Of a stretch of 18,741 nucleotides of DNA, positions 1-6,119 are shown in pieces (the stretch's first letter is position 1; each line of letters begins with the position of its first letter). Origin of the DNA: Oscillospiraceae bacterium (GTDB lineage: Bacteria > Bacillota > Clostridia > Oscillospirales > Ruminococcaceae); NCBI GenBank assembly GCA_003531585.1, contig DQFX01000067.1, positions 1 through 18,741 of the forward strand. The letters are read 5' to 3'. The notes below the pieces were generated by a model. It saw only the letters and a program-made list of their open reading frames with translations. It searched no databases and had not been told where the DNA came from. The position numbers were made by a program, and so were the translations under genes.

Positions 1-1
1 C

Positions 2-820
2 AATCCGGATTTCCGGGTAAATCAGCGAGGACAGAACGAGTATTCCACCGGCTACACCGTGGACAGGTGGTACATCTCCACTGATAAGTGCAAAGCTGCT
101 CCGGAAACCAATGGAATCCGCCTGACTGCTACAGCAACGCTGACTTCAAATACCCATGCGTTCTGGCAGAACAACGAATTCCCGCTTGCTCCCGGGAAAT
201 ACACACTCTCTCTGAACGTCCTGGAAGTATCAGGGGTCTGGTCGGCAAGAATCCGCACTGTGAATGCTTCTGGAGATTACGTCGACAGCTATTACACTTC
301 CGTGCTTCACAATGGGATAAATAAAGTATCGGTTGACCTTTCCGAGGGCGAGTACATTTCCGCAGTCTCCATCGGGTTCAACAAGGGCACCGAAGCCGGG
401 AACTCCCTGAAGCTCGCATGGGCGAAGCTGGAGGGCGGTTCACTGGCGACGCCGTTCGTCCCGCCCGACCCGGCAACGGAGCTTGCGAAGTGCCAGCGGT
501 ATTTTATAAGGCTTAAAAACGCTTTCGGCTGGATAGGCAGCGGTTTCACCAATAAAACGCTTGCACGATGTGTTATTCCACTGCCAACAACGATGCGTAT
601 TTCCCCGACGGTGACTCTGAACGGTAAAATTTACGCCAACACTCCGACAAGCCTTGGAGTAGGCGCAATAGAATGCACAACTGCAAGAAGCGATATCTCG
701 TATATGCAGAATGCAATCGGCGTTTCTTTTGATTTACCGGAAGGTTCAACGAGTATTGAACCATGTTTCATGCAGTTCCACGATTCTGAAAGCTATATTG
801 ATATTTCTGCGGAACTTTAA
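2..820 (+). CDS. Phage tail fibre / receptor-binding-type protein, 5' end missing
   Basis: The frame is open from base 2, so the gene starts outside the window and only its last 272 residues are seen. A GTG at 59 could serve as a start, but the reading frame before it already encodes a typical tail-protein segment (NPDFRVNQRGQ, then YTVDRW), so the GTG is internal. That segment begins a beta-rich carbohydrate-binding-like domain in Firmicutes phage tail and baseplate proteins. The C-terminal part starts near ELAKCQRYFIRL and is also common at the end of phage tail proteins. By family it would sit at the tail tip and contact the host surface. Its TAA stop overlaps the ribosome binding site of the next gene. 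GC and codon use resemble the host core genes, unlike the AT-rich integrase block downstream. Confidence 0.75.
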   Translation, partial: NPDFRVNQRGQNEYSTGYTVDRWYISTDKCKAAPETNGIRLTATATLTSNTHAFWQNNEFPLAPGKYTLSLNVLEVSGVWSARIRTVNASGDYVDSYYTSVLHNGINKVSVDLSEGEYISAVSIGFNKGTEAGNSLKLAWAKLEGGSLATPFVPPDPATELAKCQRYFIRLKNAFGWIGSGFTNKTLARCVIPLPTTMRISPTVTLNGKIYANTPTSLGVGAIECTTARSDISYMQNAIGVSFDLPEGSTSIEPCFMQFHDSESYIDISAEL

Positions 821-830
821 GGAGGCTAAC

Positions 831-1241
831 ATGGAAGAATACATAGTTTACGTAAAAGTCGATGATGGCGTTATCGTTGACATAAATTCCAACGCGTTTA
901 TCAGCGGTGAGGGCTGGACGGAAATAGACCGTGGCGAGGGTGACAAGTATCACCATGCGCAGGGACACTATTTAGAGCATGGTCTTGCTGACGCGGACGG
1001 GCTGTATAATTACAAGCTTGTCAGAGGCGTTCCGGTGCTCCGCTCTGATGAGGAGAAAGCTCCTGAGCGTGCGAGGATAGCGGCACAGGCAGAGATATCC
1101 AGGCTCAAGCGCAATCTTTCTGACACTGATTACATATCCGCGAAAATCGCGGAAGGTGCGGCAACCAAAGAGGAGTACTCGGACAAGCTCGCGGAGCGTG
1201 CGGGTTGGCGCGTCAGGATCAACGAGCTGGAGGTAATGTAA
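831..1241 (+). CDS. Small phage tail accessory protein
   Basis: The product has 136 residues. The ATG at 831 is preceded by AAGGAGG at 819-825, five bases away, which overlaps the stop of the tail gene, so this start is preferred over the in-frame ATG at 711 inside that gene. The N-terminal half is beta-rich with acidic patches (YVKVDDGVIVDINSN). The C-terminal third is a charged helix (AEISRLKRNL...) of a kind usual in small proteins encoded right after tail fibre genes of Clostridia siphophages. The exact role (tail assembly or fibre accessory) is inferred from position. The stop lies in the overlap ATGTAATG, coupling it to the broken ORF that follows. Confidence 0.6.
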   Translation: MEEYIVYVKVDDGVIVDINSNAFISGEGWTEIDRGEGDKYHHAQGHYLEHGLADADGLYNYKLVRGVPVLRSDEEKAPERARIAAQAEISRLKRNLSDTDYISAKIAEGAATKEEYSDKLAERAGWRVRINELEVM

Positions 1242-1306
1242 TGGACAAGCTTGAAAAATCGGATTCACGATGCTGCTTTGGGAATAATATATTTTATATA
1301 AATTAA
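1241..1306 (+). pseudogene. Truncated start of the next phage gene
   Basis: An ATG at 1241 overlaps the previous TAA (ATGTAATG), the usual coupling within a phage late operon, but the frame stops at 1304-1306 after 21 codons. The first codons (MDKLEK) look phage-like and GC-balanced. From about 1270 the sequence becomes AT-rich and stays so to the end of the integrase. This suggests that a deletion or recombination joined the tail operon to a foreign integrase block and cut this gene off. Holin or endolysin genes are often found at this place and are absent here. It could instead be a true very short gene. Confidence 0.45.
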
Positions 1307-1351
1307 ACTGTTAAAATATAGTTAAGAATTATTTGTTATTGTTTTATATAC

Positions 1352-1380
1352 TTGACATCGGAAAGAATAAAATGTATAAT
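1352..1380 (+). promoter_or_regulatory. Perfect sigma-A promoter of the prophage cargo gene
   Basis: TTGACA at 1352-1357 and TATAAT at 1375-1380 are separated by exactly 17 bases. Both hexamers match the consensus. Transcription would start near 1387 and lead to the ORF at 1416. Confidence 0.85.
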
Positions 1381-1415
1381 TAAATTATTAATCTTTAATA
1401 AGGAATGATGATTTT

Positions 1416-1703
1416 ATGTATACATATTCTATAGTTGCACATAACGGTAAAAGGTATTTATTTTGTGGAAATAATATTCATGATATGATATCTAAAAATA
1501 AAAAATATTTTGATATTATATTTAAAGGGCGATTAATATATAATTTTCAAATAATAGAAAAAAGTAATGAAACCGTCTATTTAAAAATAGGATATTTTGC
1601 AACAAAAGAAAATAAGTATTCAACTACAGATAAAATTAAAGACCAATTAGACAAATTACAGTATGTAGTTTGGGAAATAAGACAGCAAGAAAATTTTGAT
1701 TAA
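1416..1703 (+). CDS. Unknown 95-residue AT-rich prophage cargo protein
   Basis: I do not recognise this protein. It is rich in Lys, Tyr, Ile and Asn, has one cysteine, and shows no signal peptide, membrane segment or obvious helix-turn-helix. It looks like a small soluble alpha/beta protein with a charged C-terminal helix (TDKIKDQLDKLQ). AAGGA at 1400-1404 is the only ribosome binding site, a little far (11 bases) from the ATG. The gene has its own consensus promoter and its own perfect terminator, so it can be expressed from the silent prophage. This layout is that of a 'moron', a lysogenic cargo gene, between late genes and integrase. A role in superinfection exclusion, defence or excision control is possible but nothing in the sequence proves one. 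Confidence 0.7.
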   Translation: MYTYSIVAHNGKRYLFCGNNIHDMISKNKKYFDIIFKGRLIYNFQIIEKSNETVYLKIGYFATKENKYSTTDKIKDQLDKLQYVVWEIRQQENFD

Positions 1704-1744
1704 AAATAGGGATACTAGAGTAAAATCTAGTATCCCTATTTTTT
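1702..1744 (+). terminator. Rho-independent terminator, 18-bp perfect stem
   Basis: The left arm at 1702-1719 and right arm at 1726-1743 pair perfectly over 18 bases around a six-base loop GTAAAA. The stem begins inside the stop codon of the 1416 gene and its right arm ends in a T run. A-rich and T-rich ends make it look usable on both strands, although no opposing gene is seen. Confidence 0.9.
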
Positions 1745-1774
1745 ACGATTTTTATTCTATTATACAAAATAAAC

Positions 1775-1803
1775 TTGACATAATTTTTATTTTGATGTAT
1801 AAT
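1775..1803 (+). promoter_or_regulatory. Perfect sigma-A promoter of the integrase gene
   Basis: TTGACA at 1775-1780, a 17-base spacer and TATAAT at 1798-1803. The flanks match the promoter at 1352 (CTTGACAT before the spacer, ATG directly before TATAAT). Between it and the ribosome binding site (AGGAGG at 1838-1843) lies an imperfect inverted repeat, TACC at 1811-1814 against GGTA at 1826-1829, which could be a repressor site. Confidence 0.85.
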
Positions 1804-1851
1804 ATTTTACTACCTTATAAATAATGGTAAATTATATAGGAGGAAATAATT

Positions 1852-3105
1852 ATGCCTAAAATAATGTATCGTAAAAGAAATGGTGGTTGGGAATATCGTT
1901 TTGAAATAGCTAGAGTAAATGGGAAAAGACAACACCTATCTAAAAGCGGATTTAAAACTAAAAAAGAAGCTGAATTAGCGGGGAATAAAGCTTATTTAGA
2001 CTATAATACAACTGGATTGAATTTCATTCCAACTGAAATGAGTGTGTCTGATTATTTTGATTTTTGGCTTAAAGAGTACTGTAGGGTAAATTTAAAGCCT
2101 GATACTGTAATAGGATACACTAAAAAGATAAATAATCATATTAAACCTAACGTTGGGTATTATGCCTTGAAAGCAATTAATTCGGCAACACTTCAGAAAC
2201 TTATTAATAATCTATTTAATTTGGGCTATAGCAGAAACACGTTGCTTTCTATTAAAGGAATATTAACTTCAGCTTTCAATTATGCTGTTGAACCATTAGG
2301 TTTTATTGCTAATAGTCCTGCATTAGCATTGAAACTCCCACTAAAAAACGCTCAACCTGATACCCCCACTAGGATAGGAGAAAGGCACATAATTTCAAAA
2401 GAGGATATGGCAAAAATTTTAGAACGTTTCCCAGAAGGGAGTACTGCATATATCCCGTTGCTTTTTGGATATAGATGTGGCATGAGAATGGGTGAAGCCT
2501 TTGCTGTCACATGGGATTGTGTTGATTTTGAAAAAAAGACAATTATAATCAATAAACAAGTGCAATGGCAAGAAAAAGACAAAAATAACACTTTGTCAAA
2601 AAGCTATTGGTATATTACTGCTCCAAAATATGGGTCTGTAAGAATTATTGATGTAGATAATGAGACTATAGGTGTTTTAAAACGAGAGAAGGAACGACAA
2701 ATAATAGACAAACAAAAGTATGGTAATTTATATATCCATAACTATTGTACGAATGATAACATAAAGAGAATCAATACTGAATCGGGCGAATTAATTGATT
2801 TTGTCACAGTAAGAGAGAATGGTGAATTTATTCAGCCTAGAATTATGCAACATACAACTGCCATAATTACAAAGAAATTAGGTATTAAATTTAATTTTCA
2901 TTCATTAAGACATACTCATTGTACAATGCTTGCTGAGAATAACGCACCTATTAAATATGTTCAACAAAGACTTGGGCATAAGAACGTAACAGTAACATTA
3001 CAAATCTATCAGCACGTTTCTGAAAAAATGTCTGAAGAAGGTAGAATTGCTTTAAATAATATATATGACATTAACGAGAATGTTAAGGGCAATAAAAGCA
3101 CCTAA
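1852..3105 (+). CDS. int: Prophage tyrosine integrase
   Basis: The 417-residue protein is a site-specific tyrosine recombinase that would insert and excise the prophage. Residues 1-55 form an arm-type DNA-binding domain (AP2-like, with RKRNGGWEYRF). Residues about 63-150 are the SAM-like core-binding domain. The catalytic domain shows Arg212 in GMRMGE, Lys259 in the beta-hairpin, His350 and Arg353 in HSLRHTH, His376 in LGHKN and the nucleophile Tyr386 in LQIYQHVS, so all active-site residues are present and the enzyme looks intact. Length is normal for Tn916/phage-type integrases. AGGAGG lies eight bases before the ATG. Codon use is strongly AT-biased against both the tail genes and the host genes. 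The gene points outward to the attachment region directly downstream. Confidence 0.95.
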   Translation: MPKIMYRKRNGGWEYRFEIARVNGKRQHLSKSGFKTKKEAELAGNKAYLDYNTTGLNFIPTEMSVSDYFDFWLKEYCRVNLKPDTVIGYTKKINNHIKPNVGYYALKAINSATLQKLINNLFNLGYSRNTLLSIKGILTSAFNYAVEPLGFIANSPALALKLPLKNAQPDTPTRIGERHIISKEDMAKILERFPEGSTAYIPLLFGYRCGMRMGEAFAVTWDCVDFEKKTIIINKQVQWQEKDKNNTLSKSYWYITAPKYGSVRIIDVDNETIGVLKREKERQIIDKQKYGNLYIHNYCTNDNIKRINTESGELIDFVTVRENGEFIQPRIMQHTTAIITKKLGIKFNFHSLRHTHCTMLAENNAPIKYVQQRLGHKNVTVTLQIYQHVSEKMSEEGRIALNNIYDINENVKGNKST

Positions 3106-3251
3106 TATTTCAAAACGCGTCCACATTACGTCCACCTTTTTTAAGTTTTTGTGGGCGATTAGAAATGATAACAAATGAAAATAGAGGACGTACCATCAGG
3201 GTTTATTGTTTACAAATGGCTTTATTAAGGGAAATATAGAGATTACAAAAT
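3106..3251 (+). other. Probable prophage end (attachment region)
   Basis: The integrase stop is followed by AT-rich non-coding DNA with short repeats, then by sequence of more host-like composition. This is the usual place for one att site next to an outward-facing integrase. TACGTCC (3127-3133) and GGACGTA (3186-3192) form a 7-bp inverted repeat. The other prophage end is outside the window, so the core sequence cannot be fixed by comparison. Confidence 0.5.
3118..3135 (+). repeat. Tandem CGTCCAC heptamers, candidate integrase arm sites
   Basis: CGTCCAC occurs at 3118-3124 and 3129-3135, exactly 11 bases apart, about one helical turn. A related GTGGGC (reverse complement GCCCAC) is at 3151-3156. 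Short repeats in phase directly after an integrase gene are typical of arm-type binding sites of tyrosine integrases with an AP2-like N-terminal domain. Confidence 0.5.
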
Positions 3252-3356
3252 ATGATAAATGATGATGTGGTTTTTGCTGATGTGTTGGGCAACAACCCCA
3301 TGGTTGGCGCTACCGTTGCTTGTGCAGTTCTCGTAGAAGAGGCTCTCAAGGCTTGA
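3252..3356 (+). pseudogene. 34-codon ORF, possible 3' remnant of an interrupted host gene
   Basis: The frame runs from ATG 3252 to TGA 3354-3356. The last part (MVGATVACAVLVEEALKA) is helix-like and alanine/valine-rich. There is no good ribosome binding site; AAGGGA at 3227-3232 is about 20 bases away. The frame is closed upstream by TAG at 3237. A strong terminator follows 32 bases after the stop. The simplest reading is the 3' end of a host gene split by the prophage or overlapping attB, with its own terminator. A free-standing small peptide gene is the alternative. I do not recognise the protein family. Confidence 0.35.
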
Positions 3357-3387
3357 TTTAAAGCGGATTCGCAAGATAAATAAAATT

Positions 3388-3418
3388 TCCGGCGTTGGTT
3401 ATCCAGCGCCGGATTTTT
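3388..3418 (+). terminator. Rho-independent terminator between prophage junction and rnj
   Basis: TCCGGCGTTGG (3388-3398) pairs with CCAGCGCCGGA (3403-3413) over 11 bases with one G-U pair, around a four-base loop, followed by TTTTT at 3414-3418. It insulates the core operon from transcription out of the prophage. Confidence 0.88.
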
Positions 3419-3455
3419 GCTTGAAATGGGAGCGTCCTCTGAAATTAATAGTGGC

Positions 3456-3480
3456 TGAGTGCGGAGAACAAAAGCACTCA
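3456..3480. other. Hairpin with 7-bp stem, unknown role
   Basis: TGAGTGC (3456-3462) and GCACTCA (3474-3480) pair perfectly around an 11-base A-rich loop. No T run follows, so it is not a terminator. The rest of 3419-3538 shows no gene. Confidence 0.4.
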
Positions 3481-3538
3481 TCAAGATATCTATAAATGAA
3501 AGAAACTTTATACGTTACGGTTTCCTAATACTGCTTAT

Positions 3539-3561
3539 GTAGATAATTTAATCGTATCTAC
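3539..3561. promoter_or_regulatory. Inverted repeat just upstream of the rnj promoter
   Basis: GTAGATA (3539-3545) and TATCTAC (3555-3561) form perfect 7-bp arms around a nine-base AT-rich centre. The site ends three bases before the -35 hexamer, where an activator or repressor could bind. No regulator is identified. Confidence 0.4.
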
Positions 3562-3564
3562 TAC

Positions 3565-3593
3565 TTGACAATCGGGCAGAAAAGCGGTATAAT
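3565..3593 (+). promoter_or_regulatory. Perfect sigma-A promoter of the rnj-gdpP-rplI-dnaB-tilS operon
   Basis: TTGACA at 3565-3570, 17 bases, then TATAAT at 3588-3593. Both hexamers are perfect. Transcription would start near 3600, some 477 bases before the rnj start codon. Confidence 0.88.
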
Positions 3594-3599
3594 AAATAC

Positions 3600-4076
3600 A
3601 TATGTCCGGTAAATAAATGTGGATTTTTTGCCGGATCTGATGTCCTTCAAGGTATTAAACCGGTCGGCGTATGTGTATATTTGCGCCCTGCCGGTCAAAT
3701 ATAGATATAGGTAATTTTTTGCAGTTAACATATATCATCTGAACAGCATGAAACGATGATCTCCGGCGCGATTTGCTCCGGAAAAGATGGCTGACCTTCT
3801 GCCAAACGGCACCATTCGCCGGGGCGCAGGGGTTTGTTCCGCGTTGCCGTTTTACTCACATGGCGCTGTCTGCCGGCTCCGTTCTGCCGGAAGGCTTCGC
3901 CGCATGCATTCCGCCCCCGGCAGTCATTTGCCCGGAGCGGGACGCTCCTCTTTATCAATGTGCGGACGCTTACTTATTCATGCCGTGTTCGGCTCCTGAT
4001 CTGATACAACAGGCGGTGTACTGCGCCTTTTTGCAGCCCGGATATAGTTCCTGCAACGGAGAAAGGATCGTAATTA
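3600..4076 (+). promoter_or_regulatory. Long structured 5' leader of rnj, no protein gene seen
   Basis: About 477 bases separate the promoter from RNase J. The first 40 bases fold as TCCGGTAAA (3605-3613) with TTTGCCGGA (3627-3635). A second hairpin pairs ACCGG (3659-3663) with CCGGT (3691-3695) and inside it GGCG (3666-3669) with CGCC (3684-3687). From about 3760 the leader is GC-rich. CTGCCGG occurs three times (3688, 3870, 3884), and CCGGCAG at 3917-3923 can pair with either of the last two but not both. GGAGCG (3934-3939) and CGCTCC (3943-3948) form a tight hairpin. A terminator-like hairpin at 4011-4032 ends it. The reading frames here are short, cysteine-rich and unlike proteins. It may be a cis-acting regulator of rnj or hold a separate small RNA. 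It does not match a T-box, tmRNA, RNase P or SRP RNA that I can recognise. Confidence 0.55.
4011..4032 (+). terminator. Terminator-like hairpin in the rnj leader (possible attenuator)
   Basis: AGGCG (4011-4015) pairs with CGCCT (4024-4028) around an eight-base loop and is followed by TTTTT (4028-4032), 45 bases before the rnj ATG. The stem is short. CCGCC at 3911-3915 could pair with GGCGG at 4012-4016 and open it. An alternative local pairing is CTGC (4021-4024) with GCAG (4033-4036). Confidence 0.4.
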
Positions 4077-6059
4077 ATGGGATTATTGACTAACAACAAG
4101 CTGCTCACAGAAACCGAGAACATAGCCCCCAAGAAGAAGCCGGAACAGCCCGCGAAGCAGGAGCGCTCCGCAGCTGAGAAGAGCAGGAACGACAAGCGCT
4201 ACCGCGCGAGATTCACACCGGTGAAGAAAAAGGAGAACGCGCAGAAGGCAGTCCTGAAGCCGGTTCAGGAGCGTTCCGACAGAGCCGAGCGCGCTGAGCG
4301 CCAGGAACGTTCCGAGCGCCCGGAGCGCTCCAGACGCGACAACGGCCAGCGCACCTCGCAGAAGAAGCAGCCCAGGGAGGTTCGCTATGCTCCCGTGAAG
4401 TTCACGGCGCTTGGCGGACTTAACGAGATCGGCAAGAACCTCTACGTTTACGAGTGCTGCAACGATATGTTCATCGTTGACTGCGGACTTGCATTCCCGG
4501 ACGAGGACATGCCGGGCGTTGATCTGGTAGTACCGGACTTCACCTATCTTGAGAAGAACAAAGACCGCTTCCGCGGTATCGTTATCACCCACGGCCACGA
4601 GGACCACATAGGCGCCCTGCCGTATCTTTTAAAGAAGGTCAACGTTCCTATCTACGGGACCCGCCTTACGCTGGGTCTGGTAGAGGGCAAGCTCAAGGAG
4701 CACAACCTGCTCTCACAGGCTTCGCTCAATGTTGTGGAGCCCCGCCAGAATGTCCGCATGGGCTGTATGTCCGTGGAGTTCATTCGCGTTAACCACTCCA
4801 TTCCGGACGCGTGCGCGCTTGCTATCCACACCCCCGCGGGAGTTATCGTGCACACCGGTGACTTCAAGGTAGACTACACCCCGATAGAGGGCGGCATAAT
4901 TGATCTTGCGCGCTTCGGAGAACTTGGCAACCGCGGCGTACTGGCGCTGATGTCCGAGAGCACCAACGCGGAGCGTCCCGGCTACACCAAATCCGAGCGC
5001 TCGGTGGGCGAGAGCTTTAAGAACCTGTTCAATTCCGCAGAGGGAAAGCGCATCATAATCGCGACTTTCTCGAGTAATATCCACCGCATTCAGCAGATAA
5101 TCGACCAGGCGATAATCCACGACAGGAAGGTCGCTATTTCCGGCAGAAGCATGCAGAATGTCATCGCAAAGGCGGTCGAGCTGAATTACGTCCGCATTCC
5201 GGAGGGAATGCTCATCGACATTGAGGACGTGAACAAGTACCCGCCGGAGAAGCTTGTTATCTGCACCACCGGCAGCCAGGGCGAGCCGCTCTCAGCGCTC
5301 TCCAGAATGTCCAGCGGCGACCACAGGCAGGTCACCATAACACCGATGGACTTTATAATCATCTCCGCGACCCCGATACCCGGCAACGAAAAGCTGGTGA
5401 CAAAGGTTGTGAACGAGCTGATGAAGCAGGGCGCCGAGGTAATTTACGAGTCGATGTACGAGGTTCACGTATCCGGCCACGCCTGCCAGGACGAGCTGAA
5501 AATGATGATCTCGCTGACGAAGCCGAAGTTCTTTATCCCGATACACGGCGAATACAAGCACTTGAAGAAGCACAGCAAGCTCGCGATAGGCATGGGTATA
5601 CCTGAGGATCATATCTTCATTGCGGATCTTGGTCAGGTGCTTGAAACCGACGGCGTTGAGATGAAGTTTACGGGTACGGTTCCTTCGGGCAGGGTAATGG
5701 TGGACGGCTACGGCGTCGGCGACGTCGGAAGCGTAGTACTCCGCGACAGAAAACACCTTGCCGAGGACGGCGTAATGATAATCGTAGCGACCATCGACCG
5801 CGAGACCGGAAACGTGCTTGCAGGGCCTGACATCGTTTCCCGCGGTTTCGTTTACGTACGCGAGAGCGAAGCGCTGTTAGACGAGGCGAAGCAGCTCATG
5901 AAGCAGGTAATGGATAACTGCCGCGACAGAAATATCCGCGAGTGGGGCAACATCAAGTCCGCTATGCGCGACGCGCTCAGCGATTACATCTATTCAAAGA
6001 CCAAGCGCAGCCCGATGATACTTCCAATTATAATGGAAGTCCAGGGAAAGGCTGATTGA
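4077..6059 (+). CDS. rnj: Ribonuclease J with a charged N-terminal extension
   Basis: This is a metallo-beta-lactamase/beta-CASP ribonuclease with 5'-to-3' exonuclease and endonuclease activity, central to mRNA decay and rRNA processing in Firmicutes. The metal motif THGHEDH is at residues 171-177, GDFKVD at 261-266, SESTN at 293-297, the beta-CASP motifs TGSQGEP near 398-404, SGHA at 466-469, and HGEYKH at 490-495. The length of 660 exceeds the usual 550-560. The excess is an N-terminal tail of about 105 residues before the canonical KFTALGGLNEIGKN. It is low-complexity, rich in Arg, Lys, Glu and Gln, with ERSERPERSRR-like runs. AAAGGA at 4062-4067 lies nine bases before the ATG. A 60-base gap leads to gdpP. 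Confidence 0.96.
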   Translation: MGLLTNNKLLTETENIAPKKKPEQPAKQERSAAEKSRNDKRYRARFTPVKKKENAQKAVLKPVQERSDRAERAERQERSERPERSRRDNGQRTSQKKQPREVRYAPVKFTALGGLNEIGKNLYVYECCNDMFIVDCGLAFPDEDMPGVDLVVPDFTYLEKNKDRFRGIVITHGHEDHIGALPYLLKKVNVPIYGTRLTLGLVEGKLKEHNLLSQASLNVVEPRQNVRMGCMSVEFIRVNHSIPDACALAIHTPAGVIVHTGDFKVDYTPIEGGIIDLARFGELGNRGVLALMSESTNAERPGYTKSERSVGESFKNLFNSAEGKRIIIATFSSNIHRIQQIIDQAIIHDRKVAISGRSMQNVIAKAVELNYVRIPEGMLIDIEDVNKYPPEKLVICTTGSQGEPLSALSRMSSGDHRQVTITPMDFIIISATPIPGNEKLVTKVVNELMKQGAEVIYESMYEVHVSGHACQDELKMMISLTKPKFFIPIHGEYKHLKKHSKLAIGMGIPEDHIFIADLGQVLETDGVEMKFTGTVPSGRVMVDGYGVGDVGSVVLRDRKHLAEDGVMIIVATIDRETGNVLAGPDIVSRGFVYVRESEALLDEAKQLMKQVMDNCRDRNIREWGNIKSAMRDALSDYIYSKTKRSPMILPIIMEVQGKAD

Positions 6060-6119
6060 GTTCAGCGTCCGCTTTGGACTGCATTTTGACTAAGTAACTC
6101 GTTTTTGGAGGGTCTTTTA

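Noticed and set aside
3203..3484. 93-codon minus-strand frame over the prophage junction
   Set aside because: It crosses the strong terminator hairpin at 3388-3418 and opposes the 34-codon ORF; it has no domain.
3600..3840. T-box, tmRNA, RNase P RNA or SRP RNA in the rnj leader
   Set aside because: None of their hallmark sequences is present. TTGTTCCGCG near 3834 only faintly recalls the T-box sequence.
3773..4093. 106-codon frame in the rnj leader
   Set aside because: Composition is rich in Cys, Pro and Ala without pattern, it runs into the start of rnj, has no ribosome site, and overlaps hairpins; non-coding leader is more likely.
6021..6039. Inverted repeat CTTCCA/TGGAAG at the end of rnj as a terminator
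   Set aside because: It lies inside the coding sequence, is AT-looped and has no T run behind it.
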